The translations under genes were made by a program, and so were the position numbers. A stretch of 14,258 bases of DNA from Pontiellaceae bacterium (lineage in GTDB: Bacteria > Verrucomicrobiota > Kiritimatiellia > Kiritimatiellales > Pontiellaceae). Where the stretch lies: positions 1-14,258 of the forward strand of contig JAFGWS010000077.1 of NCBI GenBank assembly GCA_016937035.1, in the 5' to 3' direction. This document shows, one piece after another, positions 7,047-14,187 of the stretch. Every line of letters starts with the position of its first letter. Position 1 is the first letter of the stretch. Below the pieces are notes generated by a model, which searched no databases, was not told the DNA's origin, and worked only from the letters and a program-made list of their open reading frames with translations.

Positions 7047-7688
7047 TTACACCCCCAACAAAGCCCTGAAACCAAGCGCATCCAGCGAATCAAACACCGG
7101 TACACCACAGGACTCAAGACGGGCTCGGCTGTTGTGGCCGTGAGCAATCAAAACGCATTGTACGCCCATGGCTTCGGCCACTTCAAAATCGTGAATCGTA
7201 TCCCCGATGAAAAATACTTCTGACGACTTCATGCCGGAAGAGGCGATATATCTAATTCCATTCTCCACCTTTCCGGCAGCGTAGATATCGTTGAGGCCTA
7301 TGATATCGCGGAAAAACGGCCGCAACTGGAAATAATCAATCGCTTGGAGCAGCGTTTCGTGCTGATACGCAGAAAGAACCGCTTGTTGGCAGCCTTGATC
7401 ATAGAGGCGCTGTATCAGCGCCTTCGCTCCTTTATGAAGGGGACACTCAAACCGACGCCGGGTATATTCATCGATAAACTGGTGCGCCAGACTACTGTAT
7501 GGATCCACATCGTAGTCAAACCCGAGCTGACAATAGTATTGATCAACCGGGAAACACAACGTATCACGATACATTTCGATGGTGATAGGCGGCAGGCTCC
7601 TGCGCACGAGCATGTGATTGTTAATCTCCAGACACAGCGCTGTATCGTCCCATAGTGTTCCGTTCCAATCCCAAATTATATTCCGCAT
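7047..7688 (-). CDS. HAD-superfamily hydrolase (phosphoglycolate phosphatase-like)
   Basis: From ATG 7688 the protein has 213 residues, usual for a HAD phosphatase with a small helical C1 cap (about 16-85). Motif I is DWNGTLWDD with nucleophile Asp7, but the position of the usual second Asp (general acid) is Asn9. Motif II is Ser106 (AVLSAY), motif III Lys140 (AAGKVENG), and motif IV GDTIHDFE with Asp163 and Asp167. The tail IAHGHNSRARLES resembles phosphoglycolate phosphatase-like proteins. Substrate is not predictable. ATG 7688 is chosen because GGGTGG/GGAG lies just upstream; a longer frame from 7733 would start inside the RRM terminator and adds nothing family-like. The gene sits immediately downstream of that terminator, so its promoter must lie in about 40 nt or it depends on read-through. 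Confidence 0.88.
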   Translation of the reverse strand: MRNIIWDWNGTLWDDTALCLEINNHMLVRRSLPPITIEMYRDTLCFPVDQYYCQLGFDYDVDPYSSLAHQFIDEYTRRRFECPLHKGAKALIQRLYDQGCQQAVLSAYQHETLLQAIDYFQLRPFFRDIIGLNDIYAAGKVENGIRYIASSGMKSSEVFFIGDTIHDFEVAEAMGVQCVLIAHGHNSRARLESCGVPVFDSLDALGFRALLGV

Positions 7689-7730
7689 CTTCTCCACCCT
7701 GTTGTTTTCTGCCGCCACGCCCCCTGAATA

Positions 7731-7762
7731 CAAAAAAAACCGCCCCGAATAAACAGGGCGGT
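7731..7762 (-). terminator. Strong intrinsic terminator after the RRM protein gene
   Basis: Read on the minus strand, ACCGCCC (7762-7756) pairs perfectly with GGGCGGT (7745-7739) across a 10-nt loop, followed directly by eight T. It lies 24 nt past the RRM stop codon and insulates it from the HAD gene. Confidence 0.92.
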
Positions 7763-7786
7763 CTCATCAAAATCTATATTTGATTT

Positions 7787-8164
7787 TTAGTAACGGTCGC
7801 GATTGTATCCGCCGCCACCGCCGCTGCGCTCACGACCGCCGCGACCACCACCGTGTCCGCCGCCGCCATGTCCGCCGCCGCCGTATCCACCGCCTTCGCG
7901 ACGAGGAGGACGTTCTTCACGCGGACGCGCAATGTTCACACGCAGGTTACGCCCGTCCAGATTTTGTTCATTGAGCATATCAACCGCATTTTGAGCTTCC
8001 TCGTGCGTTGCCATTTCAATAAAGGCAAAACCGCGGGAGCGGCTGGTGAACTTATCAAGCATGAGCTCGCACTTAACAACCGTTCCTGCTTGTTGAAACA
8101 GCTCTTCAAGTGAGTCTTCCGTGGTGCTATAGGACAAATTGCCTACATACAGTCTTTTTTCCAT
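7787..8164 (-). CDS. Small RRM RNA-binding protein with glycine-rich tail
   Basis: This is a 125-residue cytosolic protein with one RNA recognition motif: RNP2 LYVGNL (5-10) and RNP1 RGFAFIEM (44-51), with the aromatic positions Tyr6, Phe46 and Phe48 that stack on RNA bases. Residues 85-125 are a Gly/Arg/His-rich tail of GGG(Y/H) repeats ending in NRDRY. This plan matches the bacterial Rbp family best known from cyanobacteria, where members are often cold-induced and bind mRNA; that regulation is family knowledge, not seen here. The gene stands alone, with its own likely promoter about 120-145 nt upstream, a structured leader and a strong terminator, so it is an independent and perhaps post-transcriptionally controlled unit. 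The Shine-Dalgarno is weak (AGAGATAAG). Start and length fit the family exactly. Confidence 0.95.
   Translation of the reverse strand: MEKRLYVGNLSYSTTEDSLEELFQQAGTVVKCELMLDKFTSRSRGFAFIEMATHEEAQNAVDMLNEQNLDGRNLRVNIARPREERPPRREGGGYGGGGHGGGGHGGGRGGRERSGGGGGYNRDRY
7855..7884 (-). repeat. 15-bp tandem repeat coding for the Gly-rich tail
   Basis: Two 15-nt units differing only in the last two bases encode consecutive Gly-rich blocks (each one aromatic or His residue plus four Gly) in the tail of the RRM protein. A third, diverged unit adjoins. This is a likely site of repeat-number change between strains. Confidence 0.6.
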
Positions 8165-8275
8165 TCTACTTATCTCTCATTGCCCATCACCGCCGCCATG
8201 CCTGTCCCGACTCATTCGGCTTGCAGGGCACCCCGTGATGCCCGCGACGATCCACAGAGGCGTACTGATGAACTC
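8165..8275 (-). promoter_or_regulatory. Structured 5' leader of the RRM protein gene
   Basis: If the promoter at 8282-8309 is right, the mRNA has a leader of about 110 nt, long for a single-gene transcript. On the minus strand it holds GGGCA (8243-8239) pairing with TGCCC (8230-8226), and a smaller CCGA/TCGG hairpin (8219-8207). CATCAC inside the first hairpin (8240-8235) can pair instead with GTGATG (8190-8185), about 20 nt before the start codon. Alternative folds of this sort suggest thermosensing or autoregulation by the RRM protein, but that is inference. Confidence 0.4.
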
Positions 8276-8281
8276 GGCAGT

Positions 8282-8309
8282 AAAATATAAGCACCCGAGA
8301 AAAAGTCAA
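8282..8309 (-). promoter_or_regulatory. Likely sigma-70-type promoter of the RRM protein gene
   Basis: On the minus strand, TTGACT (8309-8304) is followed after 16 bp by TATTTT (8287-8282), with TATATT overlapping at 14 bp. An A/T tract lies directly upstream of the -35 box, resembling an UP element. It is the best promoter-like sequence in the window. Confidence 0.55.
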
Positions 8310-8409
8310 CAAAAAATCTATTTTTTTACCAATCCAGTTTTATCTCATTTCTGACCTGTTTTGACCGCTATATCTCCAACGCTGTATCGAAAGGTCTTCC
8401 CGTAATAAT

Positions 8410-11400
8410 CTATGCAGAACCGAAACTCTCCGGAAGAAGATTGGACAAAACAATCAACAACTCTGCCATTGTGAACGGCTTGCGAAGAAAATCGGAAATC
8501 TTCTTCCCGGAAAACCGCGAAATCACATCCATCCTCGTGTATCCGCTGGAAAGAACAATCTTTGCAGCCGGATTAATGGCACGCAGCTCACGGAAAGCCT
8601 CTTCTCCACCCATTTTAGGCATGGTCAGATCAAGAATGATCAGATCAATCTCGTCGCATTTTTCTCGATAAAGCGCTACGGCGTCCAATCCGTTCTCTGC
8701 GGTCAGAACATCAAAACCCAGACGATTGAGCTTTCGGCAGCATACGGAGCGTACCGGCTCCTCGTCGTCCACCAGCAGAACGGTCCCGTGTCCGCGCCAG
8801 TTCAGATCGGCAGCCTCATCTTCCACCGAAAGAACATCTGCGGTTGCACTTCCCCCCTGAACCACGGGGAAAAGAACCTTAAAGGTGGTTCCCACACCAG
8901 GCTCGGAATACACACGAAGTCCGCCGCCATGCGAACGAATAATCCCCAGAACAGCCGAAAGCCCGAGTCCACGACCCGAAAACTTGGTTGTAAAGAACGG
9001 TTCAAAGATTCGATTGAGTGTTTCGGCATCCATGCCCGATCCGTTATCAGAAACCTCAAGCGCGACATAAAGCCCGGGCGTCTCGGGTTTGAGCACATAT
9101 CCGGCTTCAAAATATTCCATTGTGCAAACCATTGTGCTGGTCGTAACCGTGATCACCCCGCTGCCTTCGCTGATGGCCTCTGACGCATTCAGGACAAAAT
9201 TCATAATAATCTGCCGCATCTGCGAGGGATCGCCCACCGTAATGGGTAAATCTTTTTTCAGATTGAGGTTAAGCACACATTTTTTCGAAATGCAGGTCTT
9301 GAGCATATGCACCATTTCCTCAACAAGTTCGCTGATGGAAAAGTTTTTTTCCTCCAACCGCCCCTTGCCCGAATAGGCCAGCAATTGCGTACAGAGATCG
9401 GCGGCTCGTTTGGAGGAAACCTTGATCTCTGCAATATCACTTGCTGCCGGAGAGAGCGGAGACAGATCCATCAGTGCCAGATCAGCATAACCCATAATGG
9501 CCATCAGCAGGTTATTAAAATCGTGCGCAATGCCGCCGGCCAGCACACCCAGACTTTCGAGCCGCTGCGTCTGCTCCATACGCTCCTGCATCAGCCGCTC
9601 CTTCTCCTCCCGCGCCCTGCGCCTTGTGATATCCTCAGCCAAAACCAACGCACACGATTTTCCATGATACGCCACAGGCGTCCCAAACAACTCAACCGGA
9701 AACACCGAATCATCTTTACGCCGACTAAAACCCGTTGTTGAAAAGTTTTCCCCGCGAAGAATCGCATCCCGAAAACGATCATACTCTTTTGGCGAAGCCT
9801 CCTCATCGAAGAGATACGTCCGTGCCGAAAAGTCCATTAATGCTTCGCGCTCATATCCATGCATCCCACACCCAACGTCATTTACATTGAGAACCCGATC
9901 GTTCTCCATACAAATGACAAACATACCCAAGGGCGATGCTTCAAAGAGCTTCCGGTGCATCCGCTCACTTTGTTCTAATTGTGCACGCGCCTCCAACTGC
10001 TGTGTAATGTCGTCGAGAATAAGAACTTCCAGCTCTGCCGCGCCGTCCGCATTACAGATCGGTGTTCCATAAAAACTGACCACCCGCTCACGCCCGGAAT
10101 CGTGCCGATGAAGATAATAAACCACATTTTCGAGCAGTTCCCCGCGATACAACCGCTGCAGCGGCCACTTTTCATGCGGCAACGCCGTGCGTTCAGGATA
10201 ACTGTAGAGTTGAAAATTTTTTCTAAAAAACTCGCAATCCGTCATCAATCCCGCCGTGCTTTCATACCCATGGATTCGAGCAAATGTCTCGTTTACATGG
10301 ACAACCATCTCCTGCATATCAAAAACAACAATGCCGCTTTTAACATGTCCCAGCACGGCCTCCAGCTCCGCCATGCCCTGCTCCGCAGCATCCTTGGCCT
10401 CATGCAACGCCAACTCCGCACGCCTGCGCTCCGTCGTTATTTCCGAATAAAAAACGGTGCCGGCAATCGCTCCCCCTTCCGCATACCAAGGCCGGCATTC
10501 CCAGCGCGTATAACAAACGGATCCGTCGGAGCGCTTATACGCATCGTCTTCATTGCGCTCCACACAGCCCTGTAGCACCCGTTGATGAACCTCCCGCCAA
10601 CGCAATGTAAAGTCGGGCAGCACGTCATAAAAAGCTCGACCGAGCACATCCTCCCCAACAAGATCATAATCCTCAACGAACCGATCGCTGCAGGCCCTGA
10701 AAATCATATCCCGGTCCAAAACCGCCACACCGTCAGGATCATGCTTAATCACAAGGCGCATCAGCGCTTCACTCTCGCGAAGTTTTCTTTCATTCAGATG
10801 CGCTTCTATCAGCTTCCCAATCAACAACGCTGAATTCGACAAACGACGCCGAGCCACATAGATCATTTCATCAGAATGGATCGGATGCCGTTTAAGTGCA
10901 TCCTCAAGCATGGAGCGTTCAATATTGTATTTTTCAGAAATTTCCGACAACGCCCGCTCATCCCCCGGAGGCGAACCATAACTGCCCTTAATCGCGCCGT
11001 ATACTTCGCCGTTCGCAATAATAGGAACTGCAAAAACATGCATTCTCCCATGACAAACAGTTTCAATCGTCCGCTTTTCCTCGATACTTCTCTTCGAAAT
11101 ATCGGTCCAGCAAGATTCATCGCACACGGCCTTACGTTTATCCCGGTTCGGAAAATTTGAGGCCTGCCGCAGGCAGCTGCACCAATCTGACCCCACGATC
11201 CCGCAGGCAAGATCGCCGTTGCGTTCGCGAATCGTACAGGACGTTCCCACCAGCTCCATAAACTCGGCAACAATGCTCCGAAGAAATTCCTTTCCAATTA
11301 CCCTGGAAATCATGCCTTCAGTATTACCCGTCAGCAACCTCTCCGAAGGAAAAATGCCCTCCTCGAAAAAGTCCGGCATTTCATTGATTTTGATTACCTC

Positions 11401-11418
11401 GCCCGCTTTTTCGCCCAT
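8410..11418 (-). CDS. PocR-PAS hybrid histidine kinase with receiver domain
   Basis: This 1002-residue protein is cytosolic, with no membrane helix. Residues about 38-210 form a PocR sensory domain with Cys61, Cys72, Cys80, Cys82, Cys99, Cys103 and Cys122, and the VPIIANGEVYGAIKG strand pair (131-145). PAS-like domains follow at about 217-335, 350-475 and 486-600. A coiled segment leads to HisKA with His632 (IAHDFNN). The ATPase domain has N-box Asn744, G1 DNGSGMD (791-797) and G2 GRGLGLSAV (815-823). The receiver has Asp884/Asp885, phospho-acceptor Asp930 (LDLTMP) and Lys980. PocR domains are thought to bind small metabolites such as diols, and the Cys cluster could hold a metal or sense redox state (inference). 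ATG 11418 has AGAGGTG 7 nt upstream. No partner response regulator adjoins, so the output passes to an unlinked protein. Confidence 0.95.
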   Translation of the reverse strand: MGEKAGEVIKINEMPDFFEEGIFPSERLLTGNTEGMISRVIGKEFLRSIVAEFMELVGTSCTIRERNGDLACGIVGSDWCSCLRQASNFPNRDKRKAVCDESCWTDISKRSIEEKRTIETVCHGRMHVFAVPIIANGEVYGAIKGSYGSPPGDERALSEISEKYNIERSMLEDALKRHPIHSDEMIYVARRRLSNSALLIGKLIEAHLNERKLRESEALMRLVIKHDPDGVAVLDRDMIFRACSDRFVEDYDLVGEDVLGRAFYDVLPDFTLRWREVHQRVLQGCVERNEDDAYKRSDGSVCYTRWECRPWYAEGGAIAGTVFYSEITTERRRAELALHEAKDAAEQGMAELEAVLGHVKSGIVVFDMQEMVVHVNETFARIHGYESTAGLMTDCEFFRKNFQLYSYPERTALPHEKWPLQRLYRGELLENVVYYLHRHDSGRERVVSFYGTPICNADGAAELEVLILDDITQQLEARAQLEQSERMHRKLFEASPLGMFVICMENDRVLNVNDVGCGMHGYEREALMDFSARTYLFDEEASPKEYDRFRDAILRGENFSTTGFSRRKDDSVFPVELFGTPVAYHGKSCALVLAEDITRRRAREEKERLMQERMEQTQRLESLGVLAGGIAHDFNNLLMAIMGYADLALMDLSPLSPAASDIAEIKVSSKRAADLCTQLLAYSGKGRLEEKNFSISELVEEMVHMLKTCISKKCVLNLNLKKDLPITVGDPSQMRQIIMNFVLNASEAISEGSGVITVTTSTMVCTMEYFEAGYVLKPETPGLYVALEVSDNGSGMDAETLNRIFEPFFTTKFSGRGLGLSAVLGIIRSHGGGLRVYSEPGVGTTFKVLFPVVQGGSATADVLSVEDEAADLNWRGHGTVLLVDDEEPVRSVCCRKLNRLGFDVLTAENGLDAVALYREKCDEIDLIILDLTMPKMGGEEAFRELRAINPAAKIVLSSGYTRMDVISRFSGKKISDFLRKPFTMAELLIVLSNLLPESFGSA

Positions 11419-11747
11419 AGCGCTTCACCTCTTTATTTCCCGGCAAAGAATACACCTTGCCGAGGCCACTGGTAAAACGTATCTTCCCCTTCGTCAAGTG
11501 AATTAGCTTAAAATCTTACCATTTCGCAATCTTGCCGATTACCCCTCGGCACCGCGAAATTCCGGATCGAGATAAGCTGAAACAGGATTTTACGGAATAA
11601 GTGCCAACATTTTCCCCGCACGCGTTGCCGTCTGACCTGGAAATTCCCGCCGCCATAGAAACAGAGCGCACAGGGGCAATATTATCCTTCCAAACAGGTA
11701 TAAAATCTGGAAAATACGCGGCTTTTACCAACGAAGAGTCAGAGATT
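11419..11747. other. Divergent intergenic region between the PocR kinase and uup
   Basis: These 329 nt separate two divergent genes. On the kinase side an AGAGGTG Shine-Dalgarno occupies 11426-11432, and TTGACG (11497-11492, minus) is a possible -35 without a good -10. A nested inverted repeat fills 11521-11560. On the uup side, TATAAA at 11699-11704 is a fair -10 with a poor -35; it would give a leader of about 35-40 nt. The uup frame stays open upstream to a GTG at 11601, but the added 49 codons lack family similarity and a Shine-Dalgarno, so I treat them as non-coding. Confidence 0.5.
11521..11560. repeat. Nested double inverted repeat between divergent genes
   Basis: The outer arms ATTTCGC (11521-11527) and GCGAAAT (11554-11560) and the inner arms TGCCGA (11533-11538) and TCGGCA (11546-11551) are both perfect. 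They give one long stem with a small bulge (5 nt against 2 nt) and a 7-nt loop. No T-run follows on either strand. It may be an operator serving both genes, or an RNA structure in the leader of one of them. Confidence 0.6.
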
Positions 11748-13520
11748 ATGGCACTGCTCAGTTTACAGAATATTCATAAGGCATTCGGCGGACCGCAGCT
11801 GCTCGACGGCGCAATTTTGCAGATCGAGCGCAACGAGCGCATCTGCTTGGTCGGTCGTAACGGCGAAGGCAAATCAACGCTGCTCAAAATCATTGAAGGG
11901 AGCGTTGAACCGGACGATGGCGAGCTCATCCGCCAGCCGGGCCTAAAGGTGCGGCGCCTGCGCCAGACCGTGCCGAACGATCTTCAAGGCACGGTGGAGG
12001 AGTTGGTGATTCAGGGGCTGCACGATCCCTCGGATGATTATTCGATGCATCAGGCGGTCGATAAAGCAATTTCACTGGTAACGCTGGAAAATCACCTGCG
12101 GTTCGAAGAACTCTCCGGAGGGCAAAAACGCCGGGCGTTGTTGGCTCAAGCTCTGGTCTGCGATCCGGACATTCTCGTTCTGGACGAGCCGACCAACCAT
12201 CTCGATATTGAATCGATTCAGTGGCTTGAAAACTTTCTGCTGCGCTATCGCGGAACGCTTGTTTTTGTGACCCATGACCGCGCCTTTCTCCGTAAGCTCG
12301 CCACGCGCATTGTTGAACTCGACCGCGGTCAGCTCCACTCCTGGGCGTGCGATTACGACACCTATCTCAAACGAAAACAGGCGCTGCTCGACGGCGAGGC
12401 CGAACAGTGGGCGCAGTTTGATAAGAAACTGGCTCAAGAGGAGGTCTGGATCCGTAAGGGCATTAAAGCGCGCCGCACCCGTAACGAAGGGCGCGTCCGC
12501 GCGCTGGAGCAGATGCGCAGCGAACGGCGCCAACGGCGAGAGCGCGTCGGAACGGTCAGCCTCCAGATTGCTGAAGCGGATCTCTCCGGACGAAAGGTAA
12601 TCACCGCGAAAAATATTTCGAAGAATTATGGAAACGGCCCGCTCATCGCCGATTTCAGTACTGAAATAATGCGCGGCGACAAAATCGGGATCATCGGCCC
12701 CAACGGTTGCGGAAAATCGACGCTGATCAAGATCCTGCTCGATCAACTCCAGCCCGACCGAGGTTCTGTAACGCACGGAACCAAACTGGAAGTCGCTTAC
12801 TTTGATCAGCACCGCGACACAATCGACGATTCCAAAACCGTGGCCGAAAACGTCAGTGCCGACGATATGATCCAGATCGGCGACAGCAAAAAGCATGTGC
12901 TCGGCTATCTACAGGATTTTCTGTTCACGCCCGACCGCGCGCGCTCCCCTGCAAACATTCTCTCCGGCGGAGAGCGAAACCGCCTTCTGTTGGCTAAACT
13001 TTTCACCAAAGCCTCCAATATGCTCGTGCTCGACGAACCGACGAACGATCTCGATATGGAAACGCTCGAGCTGCTGGAAGAGCGACTGATGAACTATGAA
13101 GGCACACTCCTGCTCGTCAGCCACGACCGCTCCTTCATCAATCAGGTCGTCACCAGTACGCTGGTGTTTGAAGGCGGCGGTCGTATCGGCGAATATGCAG
13201 GCGGGTACGACGACTGGCTCCTGCAGAGCGCCAACCAAAAGTCGGATAGCGCAGAGAAGAAAGCGGCTCTCCCGCAGGAAAAGAAAAAAACCTCCCGCAA
13301 GCTGACGAATAAAGAGCGCGAGGAGCTGAAAAATCTGCCGATCATAATCGAGCAGCTCGAAGAGGAGCTCAAAACTCTCCAACAGGCCATGACTGATCCG
13401 CTCTTTTATCAGCAGGATAAAGAAAAAATTGCAACCGCAACCGCACGCGCTGAAACCATTCCGCAGGAACTCGAAAAAAGTTTTGAACGCTGGGAAGAGC
13501 TTGAGGGTCTATCCGCCTAA
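11748..13520 (+). CDS. uup: ABC-F ATPase Uup
   Basis: Uup is a soluble ABC-F protein with two ATPase domains and no membrane part. In E. coli it acts on the ribosome and affects transposon excision and assembly. The 590 residues from ATG 11748 carry domain 1 (Walker A GRNGEGKST 36-44, signature LSGGQ 122-126, Walker B LVLDEPTNHLD 143-153) and domain 2 (Walker A GPNGCGKST 317-325, signature LSGGE 405-409, LVLDEPTNDLD 426-436). The inter-domain linker (about 225-275, basic, with the WIRKGIKARRTRNEGR segment) is of ABC-F type. Residues about 515-590 form the Lys/Glu-rich coiled-coil C-terminal domain that marks Uup among ABC-F members. Both catalytic Glu residues are present. The ATG is chosen because MALLSLQNIHKAFGG aligns with family starts. 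It is followed by a leader/terminator and a small membrane protein gene. Confidence 0.93.
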   Translation: MALLSLQNIHKAFGGPQLLDGAILQIERNERICLVGRNGEGKSTLLKIIEGSVEPDDGELIRQPGLKVRRLRQTVPNDLQGTVEELVIQGLHDPSDDYSMHQAVDKAISLVTLENHLRFEELSGGQKRRALLAQALVCDPDILVLDEPTNHLDIESIQWLENFLLRYRGTLVFVTHDRAFLRKLATRIVELDRGQLHSWACDYDTYLKRKQALLDGEAEQWAQFDKKLAQEEVWIRKGIKARRTRNEGRVRALEQMRSERRQRRERVGTVSLQIAEADLSGRKVITAKNISKNYGNGPLIADFSTEIMRGDKIGIIGPNGCGKSTLIKILLDQLQPDRGSVTHGTKLEVAYFDQHRDTIDDSKTVAENVSADDMIQIGDSKKHVLGYLQDFLFTPDRARSPANILSGGERNRLLLAKLFTKASNMLVLDEPTNDLDMETLELLEERLMNYEGTLLLVSHDRSFINQVVTSTLVFEGGGRIGEYAGGYDDWLLQSANQKSDSAEKKAALPQEKKKTSRKLTNKEREELKNLPIIIEQLEEELKTLQQAMTDPLFYQQDKEKIATATARAETIPQELEKSFERWEELEGLSA

Positions 13521-13636
13521 ATCACAGAATCACCGCACCACACCGCTGTTTCCCCCTCTGGCGGTCGCGGTGAGGAAGTGAGGCAGAGGAACGAAGAGAT
13601 TCAAGCCGAACTTCCTTTCATTCGTGATTTTTACTG

Positions 13637-13728
13637 CTTACCGCCGCATGGCGGTTTGTGCTATCTTAATCGTTGTCGGACCTCCTCCCCGGCAACGATT
13701 AATTTTTGCACAGATTGAAAGCGGTAAG
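13637..13728 (+). promoter_or_regulatory. Leader with mutually exclusive pairings before the small membrane protein gene
   Basis: CTTACCGC (13637-13644) is perfectly complementary to GCGGTAAG (13721-13728), which lies 3 nt before the ATG at 13732 and covers the likely ribosome-binding region. Part of the first segment can instead form a local hairpin, ACCGCC (13640-13645) with GGCGGT (13650-13655) around GCAT. The intrinsic terminator hairpin sits between the two arms. This layout would allow switch-like control of the downstream gene. The pairings are seen in the sequence; the regulation is inferred. Confidence 0.4.
13666..13707 (+). terminator. Intrinsic terminator (or attenuator) between uup and the small membrane protein gene
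   Basis: TTAATCGTTG (13666-13675) pairs perfectly with CAACGATTAA (13693-13702); CGG/CCG extends the stem after one bulged T. Five T follow (13703-13707). The loop carries ACCTCCTCC, a match to the 16S anti-Shine-Dalgarno core. It lies about 145 nt past the uup stop and 24 nt before the next ATG, so it ends uup transcripts or attenuates the downstream gene. Confidence 0.85.
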
Positions 13729-13731
13729 TTG

Positions 13732-14004
13732 ATGAAAAGACTCTTCCGAAATAAACATACACGGCTGGTGATCCGGCACATTCTCGGCTGGTTATGCATC
13801 CTGCTCGGTGTCATTCAAGGCTTCATCCCTTTCCTGCAAGGCTGGGTCTTCGTCGCCATGGGCGTTTTTCTACTGGCCGACCACGTCCCCTTCTTCGGAA
13901 AAATCCGCGCCTGGATTCATCGCCGTTTCCCGGAGATGACCCAGCGCGTCCATGACACCGCCGAGCGCATCCGCGCTAAGTTTTCCTCAAAAAACCCGCA
14001 CTGA
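13732..14004 (+). CDS. Small two-helix membrane protein, PGPGW-like
   Basis: This 90-residue inner-membrane protein has a basic N-terminus (MKRLFRNKHTR), two hydrophobic helices at about 14-31 and 35-50 joined by a tight turn (GFIPFLQGW, 30-38), and a basic, amphipathic C-terminal tail (56-88). The helix-turn-helix with Pro and Gly-Trp in the turn resembles the PGPGW family of putative transmembrane proteins, whose function is unknown; here the turn reads PFLQGW. ATG 13732 is chosen over an earlier start at 13624, because the longer frame runs through the hairpins of the leader. The Shine-Dalgarno is weak (GCGGTAAG). The gene stands directly behind an intrinsic terminator, so it either has its own promoter within the leader or relies on read-through from uup. 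Confidence 0.8.
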   Translation: MKRLFRNKHTRLVIRHILGWLCILLGVIQGFIPFLQGWVFVAMGVFLLADHVPFFGKIRAWIHRRFPEMTQRVHDTAERIRAKFSSKNPH

Positions 14005-14187
14005 ATCCGCTCTTTTATAAACAGGGTCTTCCGCCAAATTGGAGGGTAAAAAAATCGACTTGACCACCGATTCTACGGACGAGACAAAATCAATAATCCT
14101 GAGGCGCAGACTTGCCTTGAGATTCAAGCCCGGCTATCGTCCCGCTTTCTTTTTCACCCGGGAAGCAATTAAAACGATTCCCGGCAG
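14005..14187. other. Intergenic region before the SRP RNA gene
   Basis: I see no coding frame here. TTGACC at 14060-14065, behind an A-run, is a possible -35 for the SRP RNA gene, but the -10 at 17-19 bp (GACAAA or CAAAAT) is poor. An inverted repeat CCGGGAA (14158-14164) / TTCCCGG (14178-14184) lies just before the presumed RNA start, without a T-run on either strand. Confidence 0.4.

Noticed and set aside
7689..7733. Extended N-terminus of the HAD protein from 7733
   Set aside because: The extra 15 codons start in the T-tract of the upstream terminator and precede a good ribosome binding site for ATG 7688.
7801..7900. GCC-rich short repeats as a possible CRISPR-like or satellite array
   Set aside because: They are simply the codons of the Gly-rich tail of the RRM protein; there are no spacers.
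11601..11747. N-terminal extension of uup by 49 codons from GTG 11601
   Set aside because: There is no Shine-Dalgarno and no family similarity; the normal ABC-F start aligns at ATG 11748.
12072..12896. 274-residue minus-strand frame inside uup
   Set aside because: It is fully antisense to the clear ABC-F gene, with no recognisable motif. Long antisense frames are expected opposite GC-rich coding DNA.
14020..14056. Short imperfect CC-CC/GG-GG hairpin as a terminator after the small membrane protein gene
   Set aside because: The stem is weak with a mismatch, and it is followed by an A-run, not a T-run.
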